Counted from the stretch's first letter, positions 34,092 through 43,966 are shown. The stretch: 64,000 nt of DNA from DATAPD01 sp036265385 (GCA_036265385.1 DATAPD010000033.1:1-64000), one strand, 5' to 3'. The notes: generated by a model not told the origin, from the sequence alone. Translations and numbers: made by a program.

Positions 34092-34931
34092 ATGCAGCGG
34101 CTGGTCTTTCTGTTAGCGATCTTTTTGAGTACATCCGGTCAGGCGCAAAATGAAATTCGGTTTCGGCTCATCGACAACTGGGCGATCGTGGTGGAAGGAG
34201 CAATCGCGGGGACGTCACATGTATCCATGCTGATCGATACCGGCGCCGTGCCGAGCGCTATCGATGGATGCCTGGCTAAACAAATGGGGCTATCAGGCAC
34301 TCGATCAGAAATTTCAGTCATGAATCGGACAATCGGGGCGGAACGAATTCGCGTTTCCGACGTGCGCGTGGGACCTGTCTCGGTTGCGGGGTTGGAGATG
34401 GTAGCAGTGGATCTCAGCCAAATTTCCAAGGCTTTGGGCACGCGGATCGGTGCTGTAATCGGGCTGGATCTACTAGGAAAACAAAGTTTCAATTTGGACT
34501 ATCGGCATCGGAGGATCGCGTTTCGCGCCGATAGTGCCGGCATGGACGCCGTGCACTTTGAGGTTGGAGAAGAGGCGAGTGGAAAGTACATCGTGATCCC
34601 TGTAGAGAGCGAGGGGCAAAAGTTGAAGGTTCTGCTTGATACGGGGACGAAGGACCTGATGCTATTCAAAAATCGTGTGCACGGCATGGTGAATGCGCTG
34701 CCTACGCGTGCCGTGTCTAACTTGAATGCGGGTGGCGAAGATCACCTTTCTGAAGTGGAACTGCCATCGCTCAGCATGGGTCCACTCACGCGCCAGAAAC
34801 AGAAGGCATACTTGTGGACTTTCACTGAAGATCGGGATCGAGGCTTTGACGGACTGCTTGGCCCTGCTGCGTTGGGCGTTGCCATCATACGATTTGATTT
34901 CGAGCGGAACGTAATTGAGGTGGGAAAATAA
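34092..34931 (+). CDS. secreted retropepsin-like aspartic protease with two DTG motifs
   Basis: A 279-residue exported protein with a signal peptide (LVFLLAIFLSTSGQAQ). Two aspartic-protease half domains are visible, each with the active D-T-G: Asp49 in MLIDTGAVPSAID and Asp183 in VLLDTGTKDLMLF. Each half also has a downstream hydrophobic-Gly element (GAVIGLDLLG; GFDGLLGPAALG). Most bacterial retropepsin-like proteins have one DTG and dimerise; this one carries both halves in one chain, as pepsins do. GAGGAAGAAC precedes the ATG. Substrates unknown. Confidence 0.88.
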   Translation: MQRLVFLLAIFLSTSGQAQNEIRFRLIDNWAIVVEGAIAGTSHVSMLIDTGAVPSAIDGCLAKQMGLSGTRSEISVMNRTIGAERIRVSDVRVGPVSVAGLEMVAVDLSQISKALGTRIGAVIGLDLLGKQSFNLDYRHRRIAFRADSAGMDAVHFEVGEEASGKYIVIPVESEGQKLKVLLDTGTKDLMLFKNRVHGMVNALPTRAVSNLNAGGEDHLSEVELPSLSMGPLTRQKQKAYLWTFTEDRDRGFDGLLGPAALGVAIIRFDFERNVIEVGK

Positions 34932-34942
34932 AAGGGAAACCT

Positions 34943-35929
34943 CTATTGCTTCATTTCCGAACAACAGGGTTTGCGGACGGGCTTTGGTTCCATCAGCTCA
35001 ACGCGGGTGAAGTTAGGGTCGTAAAGATTCAGCTGCCATTTTCCGTCGCGTCCAATTTCGGGTTTCTCGTCGATCTTTGCACCACGTTTCAGAACGGTGC
35101 TGTATGCAGCCTTCACGCTAGGAACGCCAAGCGCGAAGTGGTGCATCACACCGAGTTCTTTCGGATCGGGATTCTCAACATTGAGCATGTACTCGAGCCA
35201 GTCGGTCCCGTCGGGAACGCGCATATCGACCCAATCGCTGGTGTCATCTTTCATGCCGCCGTGCCAAGTCTCTTGGAATCCCAGGACGTCTTTGTAGAAG
35301 CGGTCCGCCGCGGCGCGATCTTTGACAACGACGCCAACGTGGATGATGCGCTGCGAGATGCGCGAAGAGGGAAGTGCCCGGCCAAAGCTTTTCGAGTGGA
35401 TCGATCCGGGCCGATATTCGACGAACTCGACATCGTGGCCATCGGGGTCGATGACATCGAAACCTCGGTTGCCGTCCTGCATAGGCTCGAGCTTTTCGGG
35501 AACCTTAACGCCTTTGCTGGCGAGGTATTGACGCATCTGCTCAGCGTCGGTCGTCTCAAACGAAATGTGGGAGAGTCGATCCTGCTTGGGATCAGTTAGT
35601 TCCGGGAATAGTTCAATGTATTGCTTGTCATTGACCTTGAAATACGTCAGCAGGAGGCCCGTGCCTTCGTCCGGCAGTTTGTCGAGCGAAAACGGTTCGC
35701 CGAGTCCGAGGATGCCGCTGTAGAACTTGCGGGCGGCATCGAGGTTATCGGTGCGAAGCCCGATGTGGGCGACGCCGAGGATTTTGGGCCGGGAGATCTC
35801 GGTCCGGCCTTTACCGATCGCTATGAGAAAGAATGTCGCAGCCAGTGACAGGCATAGCGATAATCTGATCTGTTTTGAGTTAGCAACGAAGTACCTGAGT
35901 TGTTTCATCGTCTTAATCCATTGTGACAT
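34943..35929 (-). CDS. exported protein with two VOC (glyoxalase-fold) domains
   Basis: A 328-residue protein with a signal anchor (LSLCLSLAATFFLIAIG) and two glyoxalase/VOC domains. The first starts LGVAHIGLRTDNLDAARKFY and ends HDVEFVEYRPGS. The second starts IHVGVVVKDRAAADRFYKDV and ends NFTRVELMEPKPV. Each has His and Glu residues at the usual metal-ligand places. VOC enzymes include glyoxalases, dioxygenases and resistance proteins; the reaction here is not evident. A periplasmic location is unusual for glyoxalase I itself. The start may be ATG 35929 or ATG 35908. Confidence 0.85.
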   Translation of the reverse strand: MSQWIKTMKQLRYFVANSKQIRLSLCLSLAATFFLIAIGKGRTEISRPKILGVAHIGLRTDNLDAARKFYSGILGLGEPFSLDKLPDEGTGLLLTYFKVNDKQYIELFPELTDPKQDRLSHISFETTDAEQMRQYLASKGVKVPEKLEPMQDGNRGFDVIDPDGHDVEFVEYRPGSIHSKSFGRALPSSRISQRIIHVGVVVKDRAAADRFYKDVLGFQETWHGGMKDDTSDWVDMRVPDGTDWLEYMLNVENPDPKELGVMHHFALGVPSVKAAYSTVLKRGAKIDEKPEIGRDGKWQLNLYDPNFTRVELMEPKPVRKPCCSEMKQ

Positions 35930-36104
35930 CTACGGAGCGAATAACGCCAGAAACTGCCATTGACAGCCTAACTGGCCGATGCTAAGTTGCGAGCGCTATT
36001 TCAGCAGTAACTCCACATGCTTCCGCTGTCGATCGCGAGCAATCATCACCCTCGGCCTCTCAAAGCCAATCTTGTCAAGACTACTTCGCCACAAGGAGAC
36101 TTTA

Positions 36105-38474
36105 GTGATCAGTAAGTATGTAGGGTATACGCACGTAGTAGTGTTGTTACTCATCGCCGCCGGTTGGGGTCAGACGGGCATTGTTAATACATTTGCGGGA
36201 GGCGGCAGCGCACTGCGTAATAACGTTTCGGCGAGGGAAGCGAGCTTGTGCAACCCGCTGCAAACTGCCGTCAACTCGTCCAGTGATATTTACCTTACTT
36301 CTTTTTGTCAACATGTCGTGTATCGATTTGATCACGCGACCAATCGTTTGTCGATCGTGGCAGGTGACGGCACCCAGAATAGCTTGTTGTTTCCAATGGG
36401 AGTTGTGCTCGACAAAGCGGACAATCTTTACATCATCGATGGTTCAAAGATCAGGCGTCTGGATGCGCAGACGCAAACGTTGAGCGTGATTGCCAGCGAT
36501 CTTAATGGAGATTACGGCATTGCAATCGATGGCGCCGGCAACCTCTTCTTTGCTGACGGCTTTGGCAATCACATTCGCCGGTGGGATGCAATCAGCAAAA
36601 CTATCTCAACTGTGGCAGGGAACGGAACTCAAAGTTTTTCTGGCGACAATGGCCCGGCTCTCAATGCCGCGTTGAACTTCCCTTTGGGGGTTGTCCTGGA
36701 TCAGTTCGGCAACTTATTTTTCTCAGACAGCAACAATAATCGGGTCCGACGTGTTGATGCTGCCACTGGAATCATCACGACTGTAGCGGGGGGCGGCACT
36801 GGATGCGCGTCACAAACTGATGTCGTTGGCGATGGCTGTGCAGCCACGGCGGCTACGCTCCAGACTCCGTTCGGGCTAGCTATCGACGGGCTTGGGAATC
36901 TGGTGATCGGTGACGGAGGAAATAATCGTGTCCGCCGTGTTGATAAAACCTCAGGAGCGATCAGTACGGTGGCAGGAAACGGAAAAGCTGGATATAGCGG
37001 GAACTATGGTCCCGCCGTGGAAGCCAAGTTATTCAATCCTTCGGGAGTTGCTTTTGACCATGCAGGGAATTTGTTGATCGGCGACGCTGGAAACAATCGA
37101 GTGCGACGAGTGGACGCAGTAACTGGCATCATCAAAGATTTCGCCGGAAACGGAGGGAGAAATTTCATCAGTGACAACGTTCCCGCCGCGGGTGCAGCCA
37201 TAGCGGGACCCGCTGGCATTGCCGTGGATAAATCCGGGAACGTCTATTTCTTCGATACTGGTAACAACAGAGTTCGGCGGATTGATCGCGGAACAGGCAT
37301 CATTACCACCATAGCCGGCAACGGGACAGCGGGTTATAGCGGGGATGGCAAAGTGGCCACCAGTGCCCAGATATACGCCGGGAATGATGCTCCAAACGGA
37401 ATCGCCTTTGACAAGACAGGGAATCTGTTCATCGCCGACACGGGCAATAACCGTATTCGCCGCGTGGACGCGGTCACGCATGTCATAACAACGGTAGCAG
37501 GCAACGGGATTGCTGGTTTTAGTGAAGACGGGATCCGAGCGACACTAACCAAGCTTGATCATCCTCCCAATGTGGCGTTTGACAATGACGGAAATTTGCT
37601 GATCGTCGATGGATTTCTAACGGCGCGCGTCCGACGCGTCGACGCAACTACGCATGTGATCACGACCGTAGCTGGAGGAGGCGAAGGTTGCCCGGAACAG
37701 ACCGGTCCGCGTGGCGATGGCTGTGTAGCAACAAGCGCAACGCTTGCGCAGCCCTTTGCCGTTGCGTTAGATGCCGCCGGGAACATGTACATCACGGAGC
37801 AGCTGCACGTACGGCGTGTGGATGCGGTCACCAAGATCATCACAACTGTGGCGGGTAACGGGAACTACGGTTCCAGGGGCGATAACGGTTTAGCCCTCGA
37901 TGCGAGACTCTCATATCCATATGGGATCATCGTGGATGGACTAGGAAGTCTTGTTTTAGCGGACACTGGCAACAACCGCGTACGTCGGGTGAATCCGTGG
38001 AGTCAACTTATCTTGAGGGTTGCAGGGGGTGGCAGCGGTTGCGCGTCACAAACGGACGCTTTTGGCGATGGTTGCAAAGCTCCCAACGCGATTTTCAATT
38101 ATGTTACTGGAGTTGCACTGGACAGCAGTCGGCACTTGTTCATTTCCGACTATTTGAACGACCGCATCCGTGACGTTCCTCTGCTCAGACTTCCTACGAC
38201 AACCATGCTCGAGTCCAGCCAGAATCCTGCGCCCCTGGGGCAGAGCGTAACCTTCACCGCGACGGTAAGTTGGGCGGGCGGTGCCGCTCGTGATGGAGAC
38301 TTGGTCAAATTTGTGAGCGGGACTAAGGTTTACGGGACTGTTCCGCTCAAGGGCGGGGCTGCATCGCTTGCGATTTCAACTTTACCGGTCGGCACGAGTT
38401 CGGTGCAGGCCATTTACGAGGGCGATGCGGACTTGTACGGGAGCCGAAACACAGTTTTGCAACAGACGAATTGA
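36105..38474 (+). CDS. secreted NHL-repeat beta-propeller protein with C-terminal Ig-like domain
   Basis: A 789-residue exported protein. GTG 36105 is preferred: AAGGAGA lies 5 bases before it and a signal peptide follows at once (GYTHVVVLLLIAAGWGQ). Earlier in-frame ATG codons give a long non-protein-like leader. About twelve NHL units follow, with the pattern GNLFIADTGNNRIRRVDA ... ITTVAGNG. The segment TTTMLESSQNPAPLGQSVTF then TATVSW starts a bacterial Ig-like domain (type Big_3_5) that ends the protein. It probably sits at the cell surface and binds proteins or sugars. The repeats GDGC...ATAATL with paired Cys recur three times. Confidence 0.92.
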   Translation: MISKYVGYTHVVVLLLIAAGWGQTGIVNTFAGGGSALRNNVSAREASLCNPLQTAVNSSSDIYLTSFCQHVVYRFDHATNRLSIVAGDGTQNSLLFPMGVVLDKADNLYIIDGSKIRRLDAQTQTLSVIASDLNGDYGIAIDGAGNLFFADGFGNHIRRWDAISKTISTVAGNGTQSFSGDNGPALNAALNFPLGVVLDQFGNLFFSDSNNNRVRRVDAATGIITTVAGGGTGCASQTDVVGDGCAATAATLQTPFGLAIDGLGNLVIGDGGNNRVRRVDKTSGAISTVAGNGKAGYSGNYGPAVEAKLFNPSGVAFDHAGNLLIGDAGNNRVRRVDAVTGIIKDFAGNGGRNFISDNVPAAGAAIAGPAGIAVDKSGNVYFFDTGNNRVRRIDRGTGIITTIAGNGTAGYSGDGKVATSAQIYAGNDAPNGIAFDKTGNLFIADTGNNRIRRVDAVTHVITTVAGNGIAGFSEDGIRATLTKLDHPPNVAFDNDGNLLIVDGFLTARVRRVDATTHVITTVAGGGEGCPEQTGPRGDGCVATSATLAQPFAVALDAAGNMYITEQLHVRRVDAVTKIITTVAGNGNYGSRGDNGLALDARLSYPYGIIVDGLGSLVLADTGNNRVRRVNPWSQLILRVAGGGSGCASQTDAFGDGCKAPNAIFNYVTGVALDSSRHLFISDYLNDRIRDVPLLRLPTTTMLESSQNPAPLGQSVTFTATVSWAGGAARDGDLVKFVSGTKVYGTVPLKGGAASLAISTLPVGTSSVQAIYEGDADLYGSRNTVLQQTN

Positions 38475-38664
38475 GGGAACGCGTGTTTGAGGTCTGGGGG
38501 CCCGTAGTTAGATAGTGTCCGATAACAGGTATTATGTAAAATCAGACTGACCGGGCTTGCCACTGTTCCTGCACCCTTGCTTGTTAGAGTTCCTACAGGT
38601 CTGGTCTAATCCAGCGACCCGGTAGTTCGTACCCTGCACTCACCCACACTCAAGGAGTCTTGTC

Positions 38665-39114
38665 ATGAAGTTTCGAGTGATCCTTTCCCTTTTGATCTTG
38701 GGGCTGTTTGTCACGGTGGCTTGCAGCAAGCAGGAAACGCAGAAAGCTATGGACGATACGAAGCAGGCTGCATCCGACGCCGCGGATACGACGAAGAAGG
38801 CGGCGACCGATGCGGCTGATGCGACCAAGCAAGCAACAACGGAAGCGGCTGATAAGACCAAAGCTGCGGCGGATGATGCGGCTGCCAAGACCAAAGCGGC
38901 TGCGAACGATATGAAGGACGCGTCCAAGGAAAAAATGGATAAAGCCATGGACGCTACCAAGGATGCGGCCTCCAAGGTAGCCGATAAGACCAAGGACGCT
39001 GCCATGGCGACCGGCGACGCTATCAAGAGGGCTGCCGAAGTGACCAAGGAAAAGACCAAGGAAGTTGTTCACGACACTGCCAAGAAAGTGGAAGACAAGA
39101 CTGAGAAGAAGTAG
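38665..39114 (+). CDS. LEA-like Ala/Lys/Asp-rich repeat lipoprotein
   Basis: A 149-residue lipoprotein. AAGGAG precedes the ATG, and the signal ends at lipobox V-T-V-A-C-S. The rest is a continuous amphipathic helix of degenerate 11-residue repeats (DTKQAASDAAD; DATKQATTEAAD; DKTKAAADDAA; DKTKDAAMATG) rich in Ala, Lys, Asp and Thr. This resembles group 3 LEA proteins, which protect membranes and proteins during drying, and also coiled-coil envelope lipoproteins. A desiccation role is inference. A hairpin terminator candidate follows. Confidence 0.85.
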   Translation: MKFRVILSLLILGLFVTVACSKQETQKAMDDTKQAASDAADTTKKAATDAADATKQATTEAADKTKAAADDAAAKTKAAANDMKDASKEKMDKAMDATKDAASKVADKTKDAAMATGDAIKRAAEVTKEKTKEVVHDTAKKVEDKTEKK

Positions 39115-39136
39115 TCAGGAGTCAGCATTAGTTTGT

Positions 39137-39161
39137 GCCCGGTCTCGGGATGAGATCGGGC
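39137..39161 (+). terminator. hairpin terminator candidate
   Basis: A 10-bp stem with one mismatch (GCCCGGTCTC/GAGATCGGGC) and loop GGGAT, 22 bases after the LEA-like gene. The T-run is poor (TCTTCATGTTT). Confidence 0.6.
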
Positions 39162-39307
39162 TCTTCATGTTTAGGAGTCATTCGATTTCACTTGGCGGTC
39201 CGCGCGAGATCCCCTTCGGCTTCGCTCAGGGCAGGCTCTCGGCTCGAGTGTCAAACGAGTCTCGTGGAATCTCGTTGCGGCCCGGGTAGCGAGTGCTGTG
39301 CGGGAAA

Positions 39308-39455
39308 AGCAGGTTCTTCGTCGCTGCGCTCCTCAGAATGACAATCGCTAAAAATGACGATAGCTAAAGCAGATTCTTCGTCGCTGCGCTCCTCAGAATG
39401 ACAATAGTGAAAGCAGATTCCTCGTCGCTACGCTCCTCGGAATGACAATAGCTAA
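39308..39455. repeat. three copies of an ~44 bp intergenic repeat
   Basis: Units start at about 39308, 39368 and 39412. Each holds AGCAG(G/A)TTC(T/C)TCGTCGCT, then CGCTCCTC(A/G)GAATGAC and a short AATAGCTAA-like tail. The first unit is followed by 16 extra bases. A further single copy, inverted, lies at 27181-27211. This is the acidobacterial-type dispersed repeat; the 464-base gap around it (39115-39578) holds no gene. Confidence 0.85.
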
Positions 39456-39578
39456 AGGATTCGTTCAGCTATATGAGGATCCGCTGCAGGTGGATGAGGG
39501 ATTCGCTGCAGCCGTATAAGGATTTCTGCACCGAATCTGAGATTGGCTGCCAAACATTGTCGCCACGGAACATGGCAT

Positions 39579-39890
39579 CTACGAGCGAGGGTGTAGCAGG
39601 GAGTTCAGATCCTGGCGAAAGCGGTTGAGGGCGTCGAGGCGCTCGGGAGTGGCTTCGACGATTTCCTGCTTGGCCTGGAAGACCTGCCGGCCTTCCCTTT
39701 CGATCAGCACGCCCATGACTTCCCCCATGCGCCAACCTGGAGTGCCCATGATTTGCATCCCATCCACGCCCGGAATGAGCAAGGCGATGCAGCCGTCGCG
39801 GATGACGCCTACGCATTTCGCATAACGATCAAAGGTTTGGAGTTCGAATCCGGCGAGGTAGATGCGCTGGAGTTGTTCGGCTGGATCCAT
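39579..39890 (-). CDS. conserved hypothetical protein
   Basis: A 103-residue protein (MDPAEQLQRIYLAGFELQTF; DRYAKCVGVIRDGCIALLIP; GVDGMQIMGTPGWRMGEVMG; then VLIEREGRQVFQAK and a helical end). The composition and hydrophobic pattern are those of a folded alpha/beta protein, but I do not recognise the family. No signal peptide is present. It lies between repeats, with no operon partner. Confidence 0.7.
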   Translation of the reverse strand: MDPAEQLQRIYLAGFELQTFDRYAKCVGVIRDGCIALLIPGVDGMQIMGTPGWRMGEVMGVLIEREGRQVFQAKQEIVEATPERLDALNRFRQDLNSLLHPRS

Positions 39891-40010
39891 GGGATTGGCG
39901 ATTAAAACTTTCGATTGACGATTGGAAAAGGCATCATTGATTTTTGGTCTGGTGATTGGGAAGACCGCATCGAAATGATTGGTTAACGCCTCGCCGCGTG
40001 CATTCTATCG

Positions 40011-40030
40011 GACGTAGCAAGCTACGTCCC
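40011..40030. repeat. REP-like palindrome
   Basis: GGACGTAGCAAGCTACGTCC is a perfect 9-bp inverted repeat with a 2-base centre, of the form often seen scattered in intergenic DNA. It lies between two minus-strand genes. Confidence 0.75.
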
Positions 40031-40083
40031 TACGGCAGCTATCGATTCTTTATTCAACAATCAAGCCAACAATCGAAACTGGC

Positions 40084-40569
40084 TTACATCTTGTAACGCC
40101 CGAGGTCGTCGTCGCCGAGGCCTTCCAGCCATTTACCGATTTCTTCGCTGCTCGCTTGCTCGGAAAGTTTCGCGGCCAGGCGCGAAGTCTTCAGCACTTC
40201 ATCTTCAACAAAAATGGGACAGTCGACACGTAATGCGAGAGCGAGCGCATCCGAAGGGCGTGAATCGATGCTGATGGCTTTTCCTTCCCTTTCCAGCCAG
40301 ATGACCGCATAGAAAGTGTCGTCGCGAAGTTCGGTGATCACCACTTTGTGGACCTGAGCTTCGAGTCCGGTGAGGACATTCTTGATCAGATCGTGCGTCA
40401 TGGGGCGAGGCGTGGTGATCTTCTCAATTTCGAGCTGCATGGCTTGCGCTTCAAAGACGCCCACCCAGATTGGCAACACGGTTTCACTGCTGGTGTCTTT
40501 CAAGATCACGATGGGTGTGTTCGCAACCGGATCAAGCATAAATCCCCGGATTTTCATTTCGACTTCCAT
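40084..40569 (-). CDS. bifunctional nuclease family protein (DUF151)
   Basis: A 161-residue protein; ATG 40569 is chosen because AAGGGGG lies just before it and the product then begins MEVEMKIRGFMLDPVANTPI, the family start. Conserved features follow: LPIWVGVFEAQAMQLEIEKI, TPRPMTHDLIKNVL, and SIDSRPSDALALALRVDCPI. A C-terminal acidic helical tail (ASSEEIGKWLEGLGDDDLGR) resembles a UvrB/UvrC-interaction-like end. The family is named after a plant/bacterial nuclease, and the activity in bacteria is little known. It is followed after about 80 bases by miaB on the same strand, upstream in transcription. Confidence 0.9.
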   Translation of the reverse strand: MEVEMKIRGFMLDPVANTPIVILKDTSSETVLPIWVGVFEAQAMQLEIEKITTPRPMTHDLIKNVLTGLEAQVHKVVITELRDDTFYAVIWLEREGKAISIDSRPSDALALALRVDCPIFVEDEVLKTSRLAAKLSEQASSEEIGKWLEGLGDDDLGRYKM

Positions 40570-40665
40570 CGGGACCCCCTTAGACCAGTCGAATTGCCGA
40601 TTGCAGATTGACAACCTCAGAAGCAATTCCAATCGCAAATTGGAAATAGCCACTCGACAATCTGC

Positions 40666-41985
40666 TTATATCACCATTTCTCCCACCAAACTGTTGGGAA
40701 AGCTTGCGGTCACCAACACAGGAACGTAACTGCCGATGGCCGGAGTTGATGCTGCTGTGAAGTTCAAAGTCTTGTTCTGCGAAGTGCGCCCAATCAACTG
40801 TCCGCGGGCTTCATTCTTCCCTTCCACCATGACTTCAATGGTCTGTCCAATGTGGCCCGCATACCGTTTGCGCTGGATCTCGCGTTGTTTTTCGTTGAGC
40901 ACAGCCAGACGGCGAGATTTCTCTTCGTCCGGAATGGCGTCCTCGAGCGAGAGCGATGGCGTGTTCGGGCGAGGCGAGTACTTGAAGGAGAAGACCCCAT
41001 CAAACTGCGCGAACTCAAGCAAGGAGAGTGTCCTCTCGAAATCTTCTTCTGTTTCGCCAGGGAATCCGACGATGACGTCTGTTGTAATCGAGATGTTGCG
41101 CTTCGCAGACTTCATCCATGCGATGCGTTCGAGGTACTGTTCGCGAGTATAGAGGCGCTGCATAGCGTCGAGTACGCGCGTTGAACCGCTCTGGACGGGC
41201 AAGTGGACGTGGTCACAGAGTGTGGGCAGTGCATCGATTGCCTCTACGATATCGCGTCCGAAGTCTCGCGGGTGCGAAGTCGTGAAGCGCACACGGCGGA
41301 TGCCGGGAATTTCGCCGACGCCGGACAGCAATTGGGCGAAAGAGCACTTCCCTTCCGGATCACGATAGGAGTTCACATTCTGGCCTAGTAATTGGATGTC
41401 GGTATAGCCGAGATCGGCCATCTGGCGGGCCTCGGAGAGCACAGAAGAAGAAGTGCGGCTGCGTTCCTTACCGCGTGTGAAGGGCACCACACAGTACGCA
41501 CAGAACTTGTCGCAACCCTCGATTATGGTGATGTATCCGCGATGCGGGTTGGAGCGCGAAGTGAACTCGGTTTCGAAACACTCGTCGGTTTCGCGATCGT
41601 CGAGTCCGGTCGAGCGCTTCCCTGCCTCGATCTGGACCAGCATTTCCGGCAAGTTGCGGTAAGAAGCCGATCCGCAAACCATAGAGACGTGCGGAGCGCG
41701 CTCGAAGATTTTTTCGCCTTCCTGCTGGGCAACACAGCCCAGTACACCGAACTTCTTACCTTGAGCTTGAAGTTTTTTGTAATCCGCTAAGCGGTGAAAG
41801 ACCTTTTGTTCGGCTTTGTCGCGGATGGAGCAGGTGTTGTAGAGAATGAGATCGGCATCCTCTACGGTTTCGACCTGACGGTATCCCTCGGAAATGAGCG
41901 TGCCGATGACCTTTTCCGAGTCATGGACGTTCATCTGGCAGCCGAAGGTTTCCAGGTAGAACTTCTTGTCTTGCACCCCAGACAT
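40666..41985 (-). CDS. miaB: tRNA-2-methylthio-N6-dimethylallyladenosine synthase
   Basis: A 439-residue radical-SAM enzyme that adds a methylthio group to i6A37 of tRNAs. The N-terminal MTTase domain carries the three cluster cysteines (ETFGCQMNVHDSE; YNTCSIRDKAE; GVLGCVAQQEG). The radical-SAM cluster is C-x3-C-x2-C in GCDKFCAYCVVPFTRG. QLLGQNVNSY, HLPVQSGS and a C-terminal TRAM domain (GQTIEVMVEGKNEARGQLIG) are all present. Length and motif order are normal. The gene is likely transcribed before the DUF151 gene. Confidence 0.97.
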   Translation of the reverse strand: MSGVQDKKFYLETFGCQMNVHDSEKVIGTLISEGYRQVETVEDADLILYNTCSIRDKAEQKVFHRLADYKKLQAQGKKFGVLGCVAQQEGEKIFERAPHVSMVCGSASYRNLPEMLVQIEAGKRSTGLDDRETDECFETEFTSRSNPHRGYITIIEGCDKFCAYCVVPFTRGKERSRTSSSVLSEARQMADLGYTDIQLLGQNVNSYRDPEGKCSFAQLLSGVGEIPGIRRVRFTTSHPRDFGRDIVEAIDALPTLCDHVHLPVQSGSTRVLDAMQRLYTREQYLERIAWMKSAKRNISITTDVIVGFPGETEEDFERTLSLLEFAQFDGVFSFKYSPRPNTPSLSLEDAIPDEEKSRRLAVLNEKQREIQRKRYAGHIGQTIEVMVEGKNEARGQLIGRTSQNKTLNFTAASTPAIGSYVPVLVTASFPNSLVGEMVI

Positions 41986-42024
41986 ATACGCCAGTATATC
42001 GCGGCCACAAAGGGTGGAGCAGCG

Positions 42025-43925
42025 TCAGTGTTCGACTACTGGTAGCACGATGCTCGAAGCCGTCGACTCGGATCTGTACACCTTCTGGGTAGCAGCGGTG
42101 TAGTCGGCATCTGTGGCTTTATAGATATTGGGCACAAACTTTTGGGGATTGCGATCGTAGAGCGGAAACCAAGTGCTCTGAACCTGGACCATGATGCGGT
42201 GGCCTTTAAGGAAGACGTGATCATTCGGGTGGAGATCGATTTTGAATTCGGTGACCTTGTTGGGACCAAGCGCTTCGGGCGTTTCAAAACTGTTACGAAA
42301 GCGCCCACGGAGAATATCGTCGGCGATCATAAGTTGGTACCCGTTTAGGGTGGGGCCCGCACCGGAGGCACGATCTTCATCAGTTAGTTTCTGATAGTCC
42401 TCGGGAAAAACGTCGATCAGTTTGACCACCCAGTCACTGTCAGTGCCAGACGTTGATGCGAACAGGTCAGCGAGGATGTCGCCCGTTATGGTCACATCGG
42501 AGGTAAGCGGCTCTGTTTTCCAGGTTAGAACGTCGGGACGATGCTCGACGAAACGCTGATCCTGTAAAAGCCAAGTTTTCCATCCGGGCGCGGGATAGGT
42601 GGGCGGGATCGGGCGCTGGCGATAAGGAACGGGATTGGCGGGATCGGAAATGTAGGTATCGAACGCGTCTGCATCGGTGGGCGCGTCGAAAGAAAGCTTG
42701 CCATTCGATCGTAAGTAAATCTTTTTCTGCGTGACGCCTTTATCAGGCGGCCATTTGTCATATTGCTTCCAGATGTTCGACCCAGTTTGAAATGTGATCG
42801 CTTCCGGCTGAGTGAGCGGCTTATCATGAAGCCAATGCGCGAACCAGGGAGCGAAGATTTTTGAACGATAGTAGCGCGAGGTATCGCTTCCCCAATCGAT
42901 GTCTCCGAGCTTGCGACCAGCACGCATCCATCCGCCATGGTTCCACGGTCCAGCGACGAAGAAGTTCAAGCCTTCTTTGTCGGCTGTTTCGAGAGCGGCA
43001 TAGATGCGAGTCGGTCCAACGAAATCTTCCTGGTCATACCACCCGGCAACGTTGAGGTTTGGAACCGTGGTGTGCTTGAGGTAGGTTGTGACGGCGTGCT
43101 GCTTCCAGAAGTCATGATTCGGTGCTCGACGAAATCGTTCCAGGTGGGCATCTGGCCATGGAAGTAACGAGCGTTGCCGTTTGAGAGCGCGCCGAGATCG
43201 AGATACCAGTTATAGGTGTCGTACACGTCGAATTCGAAACTGGTGTTCTTGTCTTTGGCGGCTTCCAGAAGAGCGGAGTACTCGAACCCATAACTCAGGC
43301 GAAACGCGCCATTGTGATGGAAGTCGTCGTTGAGGAACATGTCATCGGGTGAAGCTTGCTCACTTGCAGCTTTGAGTGCCGGATGCGGCTCGAGCAGCGC
43401 TTGTGTGACGAGCCATCCTGGATACGAGATGCCCCAGATTCCGACCTTGCCACTGTTGTTTGGCACGTTCTTGATAAGCCACTCGATTGAATCGTAAGTG
43501 TCGGTGCCCTCGTCAACGGACTTGGGATCGCTTTCATCGCGCGGTGGACGCTGCATGACAAATGTGCCTTCAGACTGAAAGCGTCCGCGGATATTTTGTT
43601 CCACGAAAATGTAGCCGTCGGCAATCAGGTCGTCATAGCTGCCCGAGTGGAACTGGCGCTCGTCGTCGGGTACGCCGTAGGGAGTGCGCTCGAGAAGGAT
43701 TGGCAAGGGTCCGTGTGCGTCCTTGGGCGTGAAGATCACCGTCTGAAGATGAATGCCGTCGCGCAATGGGATCATGACTTCACGTCGATTGAAGAGTTGT
43801 TGCTGATATTGAGGCTGAACTTCGGGACCCTGCGCGATCAGTTGCGTGAGGGACAGAACAGCAAAGAGAATCAGGCCTGCGCAGTACGCGAGCTTGAACT
43901 TCCTAAGCGAGATGAGAGCCGGCAT
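42025..43925 (-). pseudogene. CocE/NonD-family alpha/beta hydrolase, one frameshift
   Basis: About 630 codons of an exported X-Pro dipeptidyl-peptidase-like (peptidase S15) hydrolase. The first frame (43925 to about 43120) has a signal peptide, VMIPLRDGIHLQTVIFTP and the nucleophile elbow GIWGISYPGWLV. The second frame continues with NHDFWKQHAVTTYLKHTTVP, GWYDQEDF, FFVAGPWNHGGWMR (catalytic-His region) and the C-terminal jelly-roll-type domain. The frame change is at about 43120, where one base is missing in CACCGAATCATGAC. All else is intact, so this is a very recent mutation or a sequence error. Homologues cleave esters or peptides. Confidence 0.9.
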
Positions 43926-43966
43926 GGAGGGGAAGTATACAAGTTGTCTGCTCGGGTTATGTGAAA

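Noticed and set aside
39308..39455. CRISPR array
   Set aside because: Only three units, spacing unequal and almost no spacer between the last two; the same unit occurs alone at 27181, so it is a dispersed repeat.
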